In this document: in pieces, positions 12,090 through 24,933 of the stretch
How positions within the stretch are numbered: the first letter of the stretch is position 1
How the letters are laid out: each line of letters begins with the position of its first letter
From: Pontederia crassipes
Taxonomy: Eukaryota > Streptophyta > Magnoliopsida > Commelinales > Pontederiaceae
Length of the DNA: 64,000 nucleotides
Assembly: GCA_030549335.1 (NCBI GenBank)
Contig: CM060197.1
Coordinates: 17,930,501-17,994,500 of the forward strand
Direction of reading: 5' to 3'
Translations under genes and position numbers: made by a program
Notes under the pieces: generated by a model
The model's database searches: none
Told to the model about the DNA's origin: nothing
Seen by the model: only the letters and a program-made list of their open reading frames with translations

Positions 12090-15000
12090 GTTCAAGGCTA
12101 TAAGTTATAGATACTTATGACAACCTTTGGGTGTCCTAAGAGGTGATAGATCTTTAGAACTTTAACTCTATTTCAAACCGAAGTTGAACCGTTACAATCA
12201 AAGATAACGCTCTTGGGGATTAGAGTCTTGGAGTTAGGTTCAAAGCTATAAGTTATAGATACTTATTACAACCATTGGGTGTCCTAAGAGGTGATAGATC
12301 TTTAGAACTTTAACTCTATTTCAAACCGAAGTTGAACCGTTACAATCAAAGATAACGCTCTTAGGGATTAGAGACTTAGAGTTAGGTTCAAAGCTATAAG
12401 TTATAGATACTTATGACAACCTTCGGGTGTCCTAAGAGGTGATAGATCTTTAGAACTTTAACTCTATTTCAAACCGAAGTTGAACCGTTACAATCAAAGA
12501 TAACGCTCTTAGGGATTAGAGTCTTAGAGTTAGGTTCAAGGCATTAAGTTATAGATACTTATGACAACCTTTGGGTGTCCTAAGAGGTGATAGATCTTTA
12601 GAACTTTAACTCTGTTTCAAACCGAAGTTGAACCGTTACAATCAAAGATAACGCTCTTAGGGATTAGAGTCTTAGAGTTAGGTTCAAGGCTATAAGTTAT
12701 AGATACTTATGACAACCTTTGGGTGTCCTAAGAGGTGATAGATCTTTAGAACTTTAACTCTATTTCAAACCGAAGTTGAACCGTTACAATCAAAGATAAC
12801 GCTCTTAGGGATTAGAGACTTAGAGTTAGGTTCAAAGCTATAAGTTATAGATACTTATGACAACCTTTGGGTGTCCTAAGAGGTGATAGATCTTTAGAAC
12901 TTTAACTCTATTTCAAACCGAAGTTGAACCGTTACAATCAAAGATAGCGCTCTTAGGGATTAGAGTCTTAGAGTTAGGTTCAAGGCTATAAGTTATAGAT
13001 ACTTATGACAACCTTTGGGTGTCCTAAGAGGTGATAGATCTTTAGAACTTTAACTCTATTTCAAACCGAAGTTGAACCGTTACAATCAAAGATAACGCTC
13101 TTGGGGATTAGAGTCTTAGAGTTAGGTTCAAAGCTATAAGTTATAGATACTTATTACAACCTTTGGGTGTCCTAAGAGGTGATAGATCTTTAGAACTTTA
13201 ACTCTATTTCAAACCGAAGTTGAACCGTTACAATCAAAGATAACGCTCTTAGGGATTAGAGTCTTAGAGTTAGGTTCAAAGCTATAAGTTATAGATACTT
13301 ATGACAACCTTTGGGTGTCCTAAGAGGTGATAGATCTTTAGAACTTTAACTCTATTTCAAACCGAAGTTGAACCGTTACAATCAAAGATAACGCTCTTAG
13401 GGATTAGAGTCTTAGAGTTAGGTTCAAGGCTTTAAGTTATAGATACTTATGACAACCTTTGGGTGTCCTAAGAGATGATAGATCTTTAGAACTTTAACTC
13501 TATTTCAACCCGAAGTTGAACCGTTACAATCAAAGATAACGCTCTTAGGGATTAGAGTCTTAGAGTTAGGTTCAAAGCTATAAGTTATAGATACTTATTA
13601 CAACCTTTGGGTGTCCTAAGAGGTGATAGATCTTTAGAACTTTAACTCTATTTCAAACCGAAGTTGAACCGTTACAATCAAAGATAACGCTCTTAGGGAT
13701 TAGAGTCTTAGAGTTAGGTTCAAAGCTATAAGTTATAGATACTTATGACAACCTTTGGGTGTCCTAAGAGGTGATAGATCTTTAGAACTTTAACTCTATT
13801 TCAAACCGAAGTTGAACCGTTACAATCAAAGATAGCGCTCTTAGGGATTAGAGCTTTAGAGTTAGGTTCAAGGCTATAAGTTATAGATACTTATGACAAC
13901 CTTTGGGTGTCCTAAGAGGTGATAGATCTTTAGAACTTTAACTCTATTTTAAACCGAAGTTGAACCGTTACAATCAAAGATAACGCTCTTGGGGATTAGA
14001 GTCTTAGAGTTAGGTTCAAAGCTATAAGTTATAGATACTTATTACAACCTTTGGGTGTCCTAAGAGGTGATAGATCTTTAGAACTTTAACTCTATTTCAA
14101 ACCGAAGTTGAACCGTTACAATCAAAGATAACGCTCTTAGGGATTAGAGTCTTAGAGTTAGGTTCAAAGCTATAAGTTATAGATACTTATGACAACCTTT
14201 GGGTGTCCTAAGAGGTGATAGATCTTTAGAACTTTAACTCTATTTCAAACCGAAGTTGAACCGTTACAATCAAAGATAACGCTCTTGGGGATTAGAGTCT
14301 TAGAGTTAGGTTCAAAGCTATAAGTTATAGATACTTATTACAACCTTTGGGTGTCCTAAGAGGTGATAGATCTTTAGAACTTTAACTCTATTTCAAACCG
14401 AAGTTGAACCGTTACAATCAAAGATAACGCTCTTAGGGATTAGAGTCTTAGAGTTAGGTTCAAAGCCATAAGTTATAGATACTTATGACAACGTTCGGGT
14501 GTCCTAAGAGGTGATAGATCTTTATAACTTTAACTCTATTTCAAACCGAAGTTGAACCGTTACAATCAAAGATAACGCTCTTAGGGATTAGAGTCTTAGA
14601 GTTAGGTTCAAGGCTTTAAGTTATAGATACTTATGACAACCTTTGGGTGTCCTAAGAGGTGATAGATCTTTAGAACTTTAACTCTGTTTCAAACCGAAGT
14701 TGAACCGTTACAATCAAAGATAACGCTCTTAGGGATTAGAGTCTTAGAGTTAGGTTCAAGGCTATAAGTTATAGATACTTATGACAACCTTTGGGTGTCC
14801 TAAGAGGTGATAGATCTTTAGAACTTTAACTCTATTTCAAACCGAAGTTGAACCGTTACAATCAAAGATAACGCTCTTAGGGATTAGAGTCTTAGAGTTA
14901 GGTTCAAAGCTATAAGTTATAGATACTTATGACAACCTTTGGGTGTCCTAAGAGGTGATAGATCTTTAGAACTTTAACTCTATTTCAAACCGAAGTTGAA

Positions 15001-15260
15001 CCGTTACAATCAAAGATAGCGCTCTTAGGGATTAGAGTCTTAGAGTTAGGTTCAAGGCTATAAGTTATAGATACTTATGACAACCTTTGGGTGTCCTAAG
15101 AGGTGATAGATGTTTAGAACTTTAACTCTATTTCAAACCGAAGTTGAACCGTTACAATCAAAGATAACGCTCTTGGGGATTAGAGTCTTAGAGTTAGGTT
15201 CAAAGCTATAAGTTATAGATACTTATTACAACCTTTGGGTGTCCTAAGAGGTGATAGATC

Positions 15261-18200
15261 TTTAGAACTTTAACTCTATTTCAAACCGAAGTTGAACCGT
15301 TACAATCAAAGATAACGCTCTCAGGGATTAGAGTCTTAGAGTTAGGTTCAAAGCTATAAGTTATAGATACTTATGACAACCTTTGGGTGTTCTAAGAGGT
15401 GATAGATCTTTAGAACTTTAACTCTATTTCAAACCGAAGTTGAACCGTTACAATCAAAGATAACGCTCTTAGGGATTAGAGTCTTAGAGTTAGGTTCAAG
15501 GCTTTAAGTTATAGATACTTATGACAACCTTTGGGTGTCCTAAGAGGTGATAGATCTTTAGAACTTTAACTCTATTTCAACCCGAAGTTGAACCGTTACA
15601 ATCAAAGATAACGCTCTTAGGGATTAGAGTCTTAGAGTTAGGTTCAAAGCTATAAGTTATAGATACTTATTACAACCTTTGGGTGTCCTAAGAGGTGATA
15701 GATCTTTAGAACTTTAACTCTATTTCAAACCGAAGTTGAACCGTTACAATCAAAGATAACGCTCTTAGGGATTAGAGTCTTAGAGTTAGGTTCAAAGCTA
15801 TAAGTTATAGATACTTATTACAACCTTTGGGTGTCCTAAGAGGTGATAGATCTTTAGAACTTTAACTCTTTTTCAAACCGAAGTTGAACCGTTACAATGA
15901 AATATAACGCTCTTAGGGATTAGAGTCTTAGAGTTAGGTTCAAAGCTATAAGTTATAGATACTTATGACAACCTTTGGGTGTCCTAAGAGGTGATAGATC
16001 TTTAGAACTTAAGTCTATTTCAAACCGAAGTTGAACCGTTACAATCAAAGATAACGCTCTTGGGGATTAGAGTCTTAGAGTTAGGTTCAAAGCTATAAGT
16101 TATAGATACTTATTACAACCTTTGGGTGTCCTAAGAGGTGATAGATCTTTAGAACTTTAACTCTATTTCAAACCGAAGTTGAACCGTTACAATCAAAGAT
16201 AACGCTCTTAGGGATTAGAGTCTTAGAGTTAGGTTCAAAGCTATAAGTTATAGATACTTATTACAACCTTTGGGTGTCCTAAGAGGTGATAGATCTTTAG
16301 AACTTTAACTCTATTTCAAACCGAAGTTGAACCGTTACAATCAAAGATAACGCTCTTAGGGATTAGAGTCTTAGAGTTAGGTTCAAGGCTATAAGTTATA
16401 GATACTTATGACAACCTTTGGGTGTCCTAAGAGGTGATAGATCTTTAGAACTTTAACTCTATTTCAAACCGAAGTTGAACCGTTACAATCAAAGATAACG
16501 CTCTTAGGGATTAGAGTCTTAGAGTTAGGTTCAAGGCTATAAGTTATAGATACTTATGACAACCTTTGGGTGTCCTAAGAGGTGATAGATCTTTAGAACT
16601 TTAACTCTATTTCAAACCGAAGTTGAACCGTTACAATCAAAGATAACGCTCTTAGGGATTAGAGTCTTAGAGTTAGGTTCAAAGCTATAAGTTATAGATA
16701 CTTATGTCAACCTTTGGGTGTCCTAAGAGGTGATTGATCTTTAGAACTTTAACTCTTTTTCAAACCGAAGTTGAACCGTTACAATCAAATATAACGCTCT
16801 TAGGGATTAGAGTCTTTGAGTTAGGTTCAAAGCTATAAGTTATAGATACTTATGACAACCTTTGGGTGTCCTAAGAGGTGATAGATCTTTTGAACTTTAA
16901 CTCTATTTCAAACCGAAGTTGAACCGTTACAATTAAAGATAACGCTCTTGGGGATTAGAGTCTTAGAGTTAGGTTCAAAGCTATGAGTTATAGATACTTA
17001 TTACAACCTTTGGGTGTCCTAAGAGGTGATAGATCTTTAGAACTTTAACTCTATTTCAAACCGAAGTTGAACCGTTACAATCAAAGATAACGCTCTTAGG
17101 GATTAGAGTCTTAGAGTTAGGTTCAAAGCTATAAGTTATAGATACTTATGACAACCTTTGGGTGTCCTAAGAGGTGATAGATCTTTAGAACTTTAACTCT
17201 ATTTCAAACCGAAGTTGAACCGTTACAATCATAGATAACGCTCTTAGGGATTAGAGTCTTAGAGTTAGGTTCAAAGCTATAAGTTATAGATACTTATTAC
17301 AACCTTTGGGTGTCCTAAGAGGTGATAGATCTTTAGAACTTTAACTATATTTCAAACCGAAGTTGAACCGTTACAATCAAAGATAACGCTCTTAGGGATT
17401 AGAGTCTTAGAGTCAGGTTCAAAGCTATAAGTTATAGATACTTATTACAACCTTTGGGTGTCCTAAAAGGTGATAGATCTTTAGAACTTTAACTCTATTT
17501 CAAACCGAAGTTGAACCATTACAATCAAAGATAACGCTCTTGGGGATTAGAGTCTTAGAGTTAGGTTCAAAGCTATAAGTTATAGATACTTATTACAACC
17601 TTTGGGTGTCCTAAGAGGTGATAGATCTTTAGAACTTTAACTCTATTTCAAACCGAAGTTGAACCGTTACAATCAAAGATAACGCTCTTAGGGATTAGAG
17701 TCTTAGAGTTAGGTTTAAAGCTATAAGTTATAGATACTTATTACAACCTTTGGGTGTCCTAAGAGGTGATAGATCTTTAGAACTTTAACTCTATTTCAAA
17801 CCGAAGTTGAACCGTTACAATCAAAGATAACGCTCTTAGGGATTAGAGTCTTAGAGTTAGGTTCAAAGCTATAAGTTATAGATACTTATTACAACCTTTG
17901 GGTGTCCTAAGAGGTGATAGATCTTTAGAACTTTAACTCTATTTCAAACCGAAGTTGAACCGCTACAATAAAAGATAGCGCTCTTAGGGATTAGAGCCTT
18001 AGAGTTAGGTTCAAGGCTATAAGTTATAGATACTTATGACAACCTTTGGGTGTCATAAGAGGTGATAGATCTTTAGAACTTTAACTCTATTTTAAACCGA
18101 AGTTGAACCGTTACAATCAAAGATAACGCTCTTGGGGATTAGAGTCTTAGAGTTAGGTTCAAAGCTATAAGTTATAGATACTTATTACAACCTTTGGGTG

Positions 18201-19254
18201 TCCTAAGAGGTGATAGATCTTTAGAACTTTAACTCTATTTCAAACCGAAGTTGAACCGTTACAATCAAAGATAACGCTCTTAGGGATTAGAGTCTTAGAG
18301 TTAGGTTCAAAGCTATAAGTTATAGATACTTATGACAACCTTTGGGTGTCCTAAGAGGTGATAGATCTTTAGAACTTTAACTCTATTTCAAACCGAAGTT
18401 GAACCGTTACAATCAAAGATAACACTCTTAGGGATTAGAGTCTTAGAGTTAGGTTCAAGGATATAAGTTATAGATACTTATGACAACCTTTGGGTGTCCT
18501 AAGAGGTGATAGATCTTTAGAACTTTAACTCTATTTCAAACCGAAGTTGAACCGTTACAATCAAAGATAACGCTCTTGGGGATTAGAGTCTTAGAGTTAG
18601 GTTCAAAGCTATAAGTTATAGATACTTATTACAACCTTTGGGTGTCCTAAGAGGTGATAGATCTTTAGAACTTTAACTCTATTACAAACCGAAGTTGAAC
18701 CGTTACAATCAAAGATAACGCTCTTAGGGATTAGAGTCTTAGAGTTAGGTTCAAAGCTATAAGTTATAGATACTTATGACAACCTTTGGGTGTCCTAAGA
18801 GGTGATAGATCTTTAGAACTTTAACTCTATTTCAAACCGAAGTTGAACCGTTACAATCAAAGATAACGCTCTTAGGGATTAGAGTCTTAGAGTTAGGTTC
18901 AAAGCTATAAGTTATAGATACTTATGACAACCTTTGGGTGTCCTAAGAGGTGATAGATCTTTAGAACTTTAACTCTATTTCAAACCGAAGTTGAACCGTT
19001 ACAATCAAAGATAACGCTCTTAGGGATTAGAGTCTTAGAGTTAGGTTCAAGGCTATAAGTTATAGATACTTATGACAACCTTTGGGTGTCCTAAGAGGTG
19101 ATAGATCTTTAGAACTTTAACTCTATTTCAAACCGAAGTTGAACCGTTACAATCAAAGATAACGCTCTTGGGGATTAGAGTCTTAGAGTTAGGTTCAAAG
19201 CTATAAGTTATAGATACTTATTACAACCTTTGGGTGTCCTAAGAGGTGATAGAT
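15261..19254 (+). repeat. 27-monomer block R1, first unit of a tandem duplication
   Basis: R1 (3,994 bp) is followed immediately by R2 (19256-23101). Shared ordered markers are CTCTCAGGG (15321), A44C (TTCAACCCG), C66G with A37T, the CTTAAG 147-bp unit (15982), GTCAACC with GATTGATC (near 16706), CTTTTGAAC, AATTAAAG, CTATGAG, ACTATATTT, CCTAAAAGG, GAACCATT, GGTTTAAAG, ACAATAAAAGATAGC, TGTCATAAG and TATTTTAAACC. Private R1 changes include TTCTAAG at 15391, TCTTTGAG near 16815 and CCGCTAC near 17962. R1 keeps the ACAATCATAG monomer near 17230 that R2 has lost and R3 retains. Confidence 0.9.
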
Positions 19255-19386
19255 GTTTAGAACTTTAACTCTATTTCAAACCGAAGTTGAACCGTTACAA
19301 TCAAAGATAACGCTCTCAGGGATTAGAGTCTTAGAGTTAGGTTCAAAGCTATAAGTTATAGATACTTATGACAACCTTTGGGTGTC
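19239..19386 (+). repeat. Chimeric junction monomer between R1 and R2
   Basis: This monomer carries both C19G (AGATGTTTAG, G at 19255) and T81C (CTCTCAGGG, at 19316). Upstream, C19G (15112) and T81C (15321) lie in two successive monomers, as they do in R3 (29610 and 29819). From C19G to C19G is 28 monomers, from T81C to T81C only 27. The unit therefore joins the 5' part of one monomer to the 3' part of the next, with the breakpoint between positions 19 and 81. That is the expected footprint of an unequal exchange in monomer register. Confidence 0.85.
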
Positions 19387-22300
19387 CTAAGAGGTGATAG
19401 ATCTTTAGAACTTTAACTCTATTTCAAACCGAAGTTGAACCGTTACAATCAAAGATAACGCTCTTAGGGATTAGAGTCTTAGAGTTAGGTTCAAGGCTTT
19501 AAGTTATAGATACTTATGACAACCTTTGGGTGTCCTAAGAGGTGATAGATCTTTAGAACTTTAACTCTATTTCAACCCGAAGTTGAACCGTTACAATCAA
19601 AGATAACGCTCTTAGGGATTAGAGTCTTAGAGTTAGGTTCAAAGCTATAAGTTATAGATACTTATTACAACCTTTGGGTGTCCTAAGAGGTGATAGATCT
19701 TTAGAACTTTAACTCTATTTCAAACCGAAGTTGAACCGTTACAATCAAAGATAACGCTCTTAGGGATTAGAGTCTTAGAGTTAGGTTCAAAGCTATAAGT
19801 TATAGATACTTATTACAACCTTTGGGTGTCCTAAGAGGTGATAGATCTTTAGAACTTTAACTCTTTTTCAAACCGAAGTTGAACCGTTACAATGAAATAT
19901 AACGCTCTTAGGGATTAGAGTCTTAGAGTTAGGTTCAAAGCTATAAGTTATAGATACTTATGACAACCTTTGGGTGTCCTAAGAGGTGATAGATCTTTAG
20001 AACTTAAGTCTATTTCAAACCGAAGTTGAACCGTTACAATCAAAGATAACGCTCTTGGGGATTAGAGTCTTAGAGTTAGGTTCAAAGCTATAAGTTATAG
20101 ATACTTATTACAACCTTTGGGTGTCCTAAGAGGTGATAGATCTTTAGAACTTTAACTCTATTTCAAACCGAAGTTGAACCGTTACAATCAAAGATAACGC
20201 TCTTAGGGATTAGAGTCTTAGAGTTAGGTTCAAAGCTATAAGTTATAGATACTTATTACAACCTTTGGGTGTCCTAAGAGGTGATAGATCTTTAGAACTT
20301 TAACTCTATTTCAAACCGAAGTTGAACCGTTACAATCAAAGATAACGCTCTTAGGGATTAGAGTCTTAGAGTTAGGTTCAAGGCTATAAGTTATAGATAC
20401 TTATGACAACCTTTGGGTGTCCTAAGAGGTGATAGATCTTTAGAACTTTAACTCTATTTCAAACCGAAGTTGAACCGTTACAATCAAAGATAACGCTCTT
20501 AGGGATTAGAGTCTTAGAGTTAGGTTCAAGGCTATAAGTTATAGATACTTATGACAACCTTTGGGTGTCCTAAGAGGTGATAGATCTTTAGAACTTTAAC
20601 TCTATTTCAAACCGAAGTTGAACCGTTACAATCAAAGATAACGCTCTTAGGGATTAGAGTCTTAGAGTTAGGTTCAAAGCTATAAGTTATAGATACTTAT
20701 GTCAACCTTTGGGTGTCCTAAGAGGTGATTGATCTTTAGAACTTTAACTCTTTTTCAAACCGAAGTTGAACCGTTACAATCAAATATAACGCTCTTAGGG
20801 ATTAGAGTCTTAGAGTTAGGTTCAAAGCTATAAGTTATAGATACTTATGACAACCTTTGGGTGTCCTAAGAGGTGATAGATCTTTTGAACTTTAACTCTA
20901 TTTCAAACCGAAGTTGAACCGTTACAATTAAAGATAACGCTCTTGGGGATTAGAGTCTTAGAGTTAGGTTCAAAGCTATGAGTTATAGATACTTATTACA
21001 ACCTTTGGGTGTCCTAAGAGGTGATAGATCTTTAGAACTTTAACTCTATTTCAAACCGAAGTTGAACCGTTACAATCAAAGATAACGCTCTTAGGGATTA
21101 GAGTCTTAGAGTTAGGTTCAAAGCTATAAGTTATAGATACTTATTACAACCTTTGGGTGTCCTAAGAGGTGATAGATCTTTAGAACTTTAACTATATTTC
21201 AAACCGAAGTTGAACCGTTACAATCAAAGATAACGCTCTTAGGGATTAGAGTCTTAGAGTCAGGTTCAAAGCTATAAGTTATAGATACTTATTACAACCT
21301 TTGGGTGTCCTAAAAGGTGATAGATCTTTAGAACTTTAACTCTATTTCAAACCGAAGTTGAACCATTACAATCAAAGATAACGCTCTTGGGGATTAGAGT
21401 CTTAGAGTTAGGTTCAAAGCTATAAGTTATAGATACTTATTACAACCTTTGGGTGTCCTAAGAGGTGATAGATCTTTAGAACTTTAACTCTATTTCAAAC
21501 CGAAGTTGAACCGTTACAATCAAAGATAACGCTCTTAGGGATTAGAGTCTTAGAGTTAGGTTTAAAGCTATAAGTTATAGATACTTATTACAACCTTTGG
21601 GTGTCCTAAGAGGTGATAGATCTTTAGAACTTTAACTCTATTTCAAACCGAAGTTGAACCGTTACAATCAAAGATAACGCTCTTAGGGATTAGAGTCTTA
21701 GAGTTAGGTTCAAAGCTATAAGTTATAGATACTTATTACAACCTTTGGGTGTCCTAAGTGGTGATAGATCTTTAGAACTTTAACTCTATTTCAAACCGAA
21801 GTTGAACCGTTACAATAAAAGATAGCGCTCTTAGGGATTAGAGCCTTAGAGTTAGGTTCAAGGCTATAAGTTATAGATACTTATGACAACCTTTGGGTGT
21901 CATAAGAGGTGATAGATCTTTAGAACTTTAACTCTATTTTAAACCGAAGTTGAACCGTTACAATCAAAGATAACGCTCTTGGGGATTAGAGTCTTAGAGT
22001 TAGGTTCAAAGCTATAAGTTATAGATACTTATTACAACCTTTGGGTGTCCTAAGAGGTGATAGATCTTTAGAACTTTAACTCTATTTCAAACCGAAGTTG
22101 AACCGTTACAATCAAAGATAACGCTCTTAGGGATTAGAGTCTTAGAGTTAGGTTCAAAGCTATAAGTTATAGATACTTATGACAACCTTTGGGTGTCCTA
22201 AGAGGTGATAGATCTTTAGAACTTTAACTCTATTTCAAACCGAAGTTGAACCGTTACAATCAAAGATAACGCTCTTAGGGATTAGAGTCTTAGAGTTAGG

Positions 22301-23101
22301 TTCAAGGCTATAAGTTATAGATACTTATGACAACCTTTGGGTGTCCTAAGAGGTGATAGATCTTTAGAACTTTAACTCTATTTCAAACCGAAGTTGAACC
22401 GTTACAATCAAAGATAACGCTCTTGGGGATTAGAGTCTTAGAGTTAGGTTCAAAGCTATAAGTTATAGATACTTATTACAACCTTTGGGTGTCCTAAGAG
22501 GTGATAGATCTTTAGAACTTTAACTCTATTTCAAACCGAAGTTGAACCGTTACAATCAAAGATAACGCTCTTAGGGATTAGAGTCTTAGAGTTAGGTTCA
22601 AAGCTATAAGTTATAGATACTTATGACAACCTTTGGGTGTCCTAAGAGGTGATAGATCTTTAGAACTTTAACTCTATTTCAAACCGAAGTTGAACCGTTA
22701 CAATCAAAGATAACGCTCTTAGGGATTAGAGTCTTAGAGTTAGGTTCAAAGCTATAAGTTATAGATACTTATGACAACCTTTGGGTGTCCTAAGAGGTGA
22801 TAGATCTTTAGAACTTTAACTCTATTTCAAACCGAAGTTGAACCGTTACAATCAAAGATAACGCTCTTAGGGATTAGAGTCTTAGAGTTAGGTTCAAGGC
22901 TATAAGTTATAGATACTTATGACAACCTTTGGGTGTCCTAAGAGGTGATAGATCTTTAGAACTTTTACTCTATTTCAAACCGAAGTTGAACCGTTACAAT
23001 CAAAGATAACGCTCTTGGGGATTAGAGTCTTAGAGTTAGGTTCAAAGCTATAAGTTATAGATACTTATTACACCCTTTGGGTGTCCTAAGAGGTGATAGA
23101 T
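19256..23101 (+). repeat. 26-monomer block R2, second unit of the tandem duplication
   Basis: R2 aligns to R1 at offset 3,995 up to about 21145, then at 3,847, so exactly one monomer is missing; it corresponds to the R1 ACAATCATAG monomer. The junction falls inside a unit, so the deletion was in register. Private changes include CTAAGTGG near 21758, ACTTTTACTC near 22966 and TTACACCC near 23073. The marker order is otherwise that of R1. Confidence 0.9.
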
Positions 23102-24563
23102 CTTTAGAACTTTAACTCTATTTCAAACCGAAGTTGAACCGTTACAATCAAAGATAACGCTCTTAGGGATTAGAGTCTTAGAGTTAGGTTCAAAGCTATA
23201 AGTTATAGATACTTATGACAACCTTCGGGTGTCCTAAGAGGTGATAGATCTTTAGAACTTTAACTCTATTTCAAACCGAAGTTGAACCGTTACAATCAAA
23301 GATAACGCTCTTAGGGATTAGAGTCTTAGAGTTAGGTTCAAGGCTTTAAGTTATAGATACTTATGACAACCTTTGGGTGTCCTAAGAGGTGATAGATCTT
23401 TAGAACTTTAACTCTGTTTCAAACCGAAGTTGAACCGTTACAATCAAAGATAACGCTCTTAGGGATTAGAGTCTTAGAGTTAGGTTCAAGGCTATAAGTT
23501 ATAGATACTTATGACAACCTTTGGGTGTCCTAAGAGGTGATAGATCTTTAGAACTTTAACTCTATTTCAAACCGAAGTTGAACCGTTACAATCAAAGATA
23601 ACGCTCTTAGGGATTAGAGTCTTAGAGTTAGGTTCAAAGCTATAAGTTATAGATACTTATGACAACCTTTGGGTGTCCTCAGAGGTGATAGATCTTTAGA
23701 ACTTTAACTCTATTTCAAACCGAAGTTGAACCGTTACAATCAAAGATAGCGCTCTTAGGGATTAGAGTCTTAGAGTTAGGTTCAAGGCTATAAGTTATAG
23801 ATACTTATGACAACCTTTGGGTGTCCTAAGAGGTGATAGATCTTTAGAACTTTAACTCTATTTCAAACCGAAGTTGAACCGTTACAATCAAAGATAACGC
23901 TCTTGGGGATTAGAGTCTTAGAGTTAGGTTCAAAGCTATAAGTTATAGATACTTATTACAACCTTTGGGTGTCCTAAGAGGTGATAGATCTTTAGAACTT
24001 TAACTCTATTTCAAACCGAAGTTGAACCGTTACAATCAAAGATAACGCTCTTAGGGATTAGAGTCTTAGAGTTAGGTTCAAAGCTATAAGTTATAGATAC
24101 TTATGACAACCTTTGGGTGTCCTAAGAGGTGATAGATCTTTAGAACTTTAACTCTATTTCAAACCGAAGTTGAACCGTTACAATCAAAGATAACGCTCTT
24201 AGGGATTAGAGTCTTAGAGTTAAGTTCAAGGCTTTAAGTTATAGATACTTATGACAACCTTTGGGTGTCCTAAGAGGTGATAGATCTTTAGAACTTTAAC
24301 TCTATTTCAACCCGAAGTTGAACCGTTACAATCAAAGATAACGCTCTTAGGGATTAGAGTCTTAGAGTTAGGTTCAAAGCTATAAGTTATAGATACTTAT
24401 GACAACCTTTGGGTGTCCTAAGAGGTGATAGATCTTTAGAACTTTAACTCTATTTCAAACCGAAGTTGAACCGTTACAATCAAAGATAACGCTCTTAGGG
24501 ATTAGAGTCTTAGAGTTAGGTTCAAAGCTATAAGTTATAGATACTTATTACAACCTTTGGGTG

Positions 24564-24858
24564 TCCTAAGAGGTGATAGATCTTTAGAACTTTAACTCTT
24601 TTTCAAACCGAAGTTGAACCGTTACAATGAAATATAACGCTCTTAGGGATTAGAGTCTTAGAGTTAGGTTCAAAGCTATAAGTTATAGATAATTATGACA
24701 ACCTTTGGGTGTCCTAAGAGGTGATAGATCTTTAGAACTTAAGTCAATTTCAAACCGAAGTTGAACCGTTACAATCAAAGATAACGCTCTTGGGGATTAG
24801 AGTCTTAGAGTTAGGTTCAAAGCTATAAGTTATAGATACTTATTACAACCATTGGGTG
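24564..24858 (+). repeat. Two-monomer cassette C129A plus CAATTTC 147-bp unit (first of 5)
   Basis: The first monomer carries A37T, C66G with G70T (ACAATGAAATATAAC) and C129A (GATAATTATG). The second is a 147-bp unit with GAACTTAAGTCAATTTC, A82G and T141A (ACCATTGGG). The 295-bp cassette recurs at 25895, 26634, 28113 and 36991, spaced 9, 5, 10 and 60 monomers. An ancestral form without C129A and T141A lies at 15834, 19829 and 30332. Copies at 24564, 25895 and 28113 are followed by a GCCCTTAGG monomer; those at 26634 and 36991 are not. Confidence 0.9.
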
Positions 24859-24933
24859 TCCTAAGAGGTGATAGATCTTTAGAACTTTAACTCTATTTCA
24901 AACCGAAGTTGAACCGTTACAATCAAAGATAAC

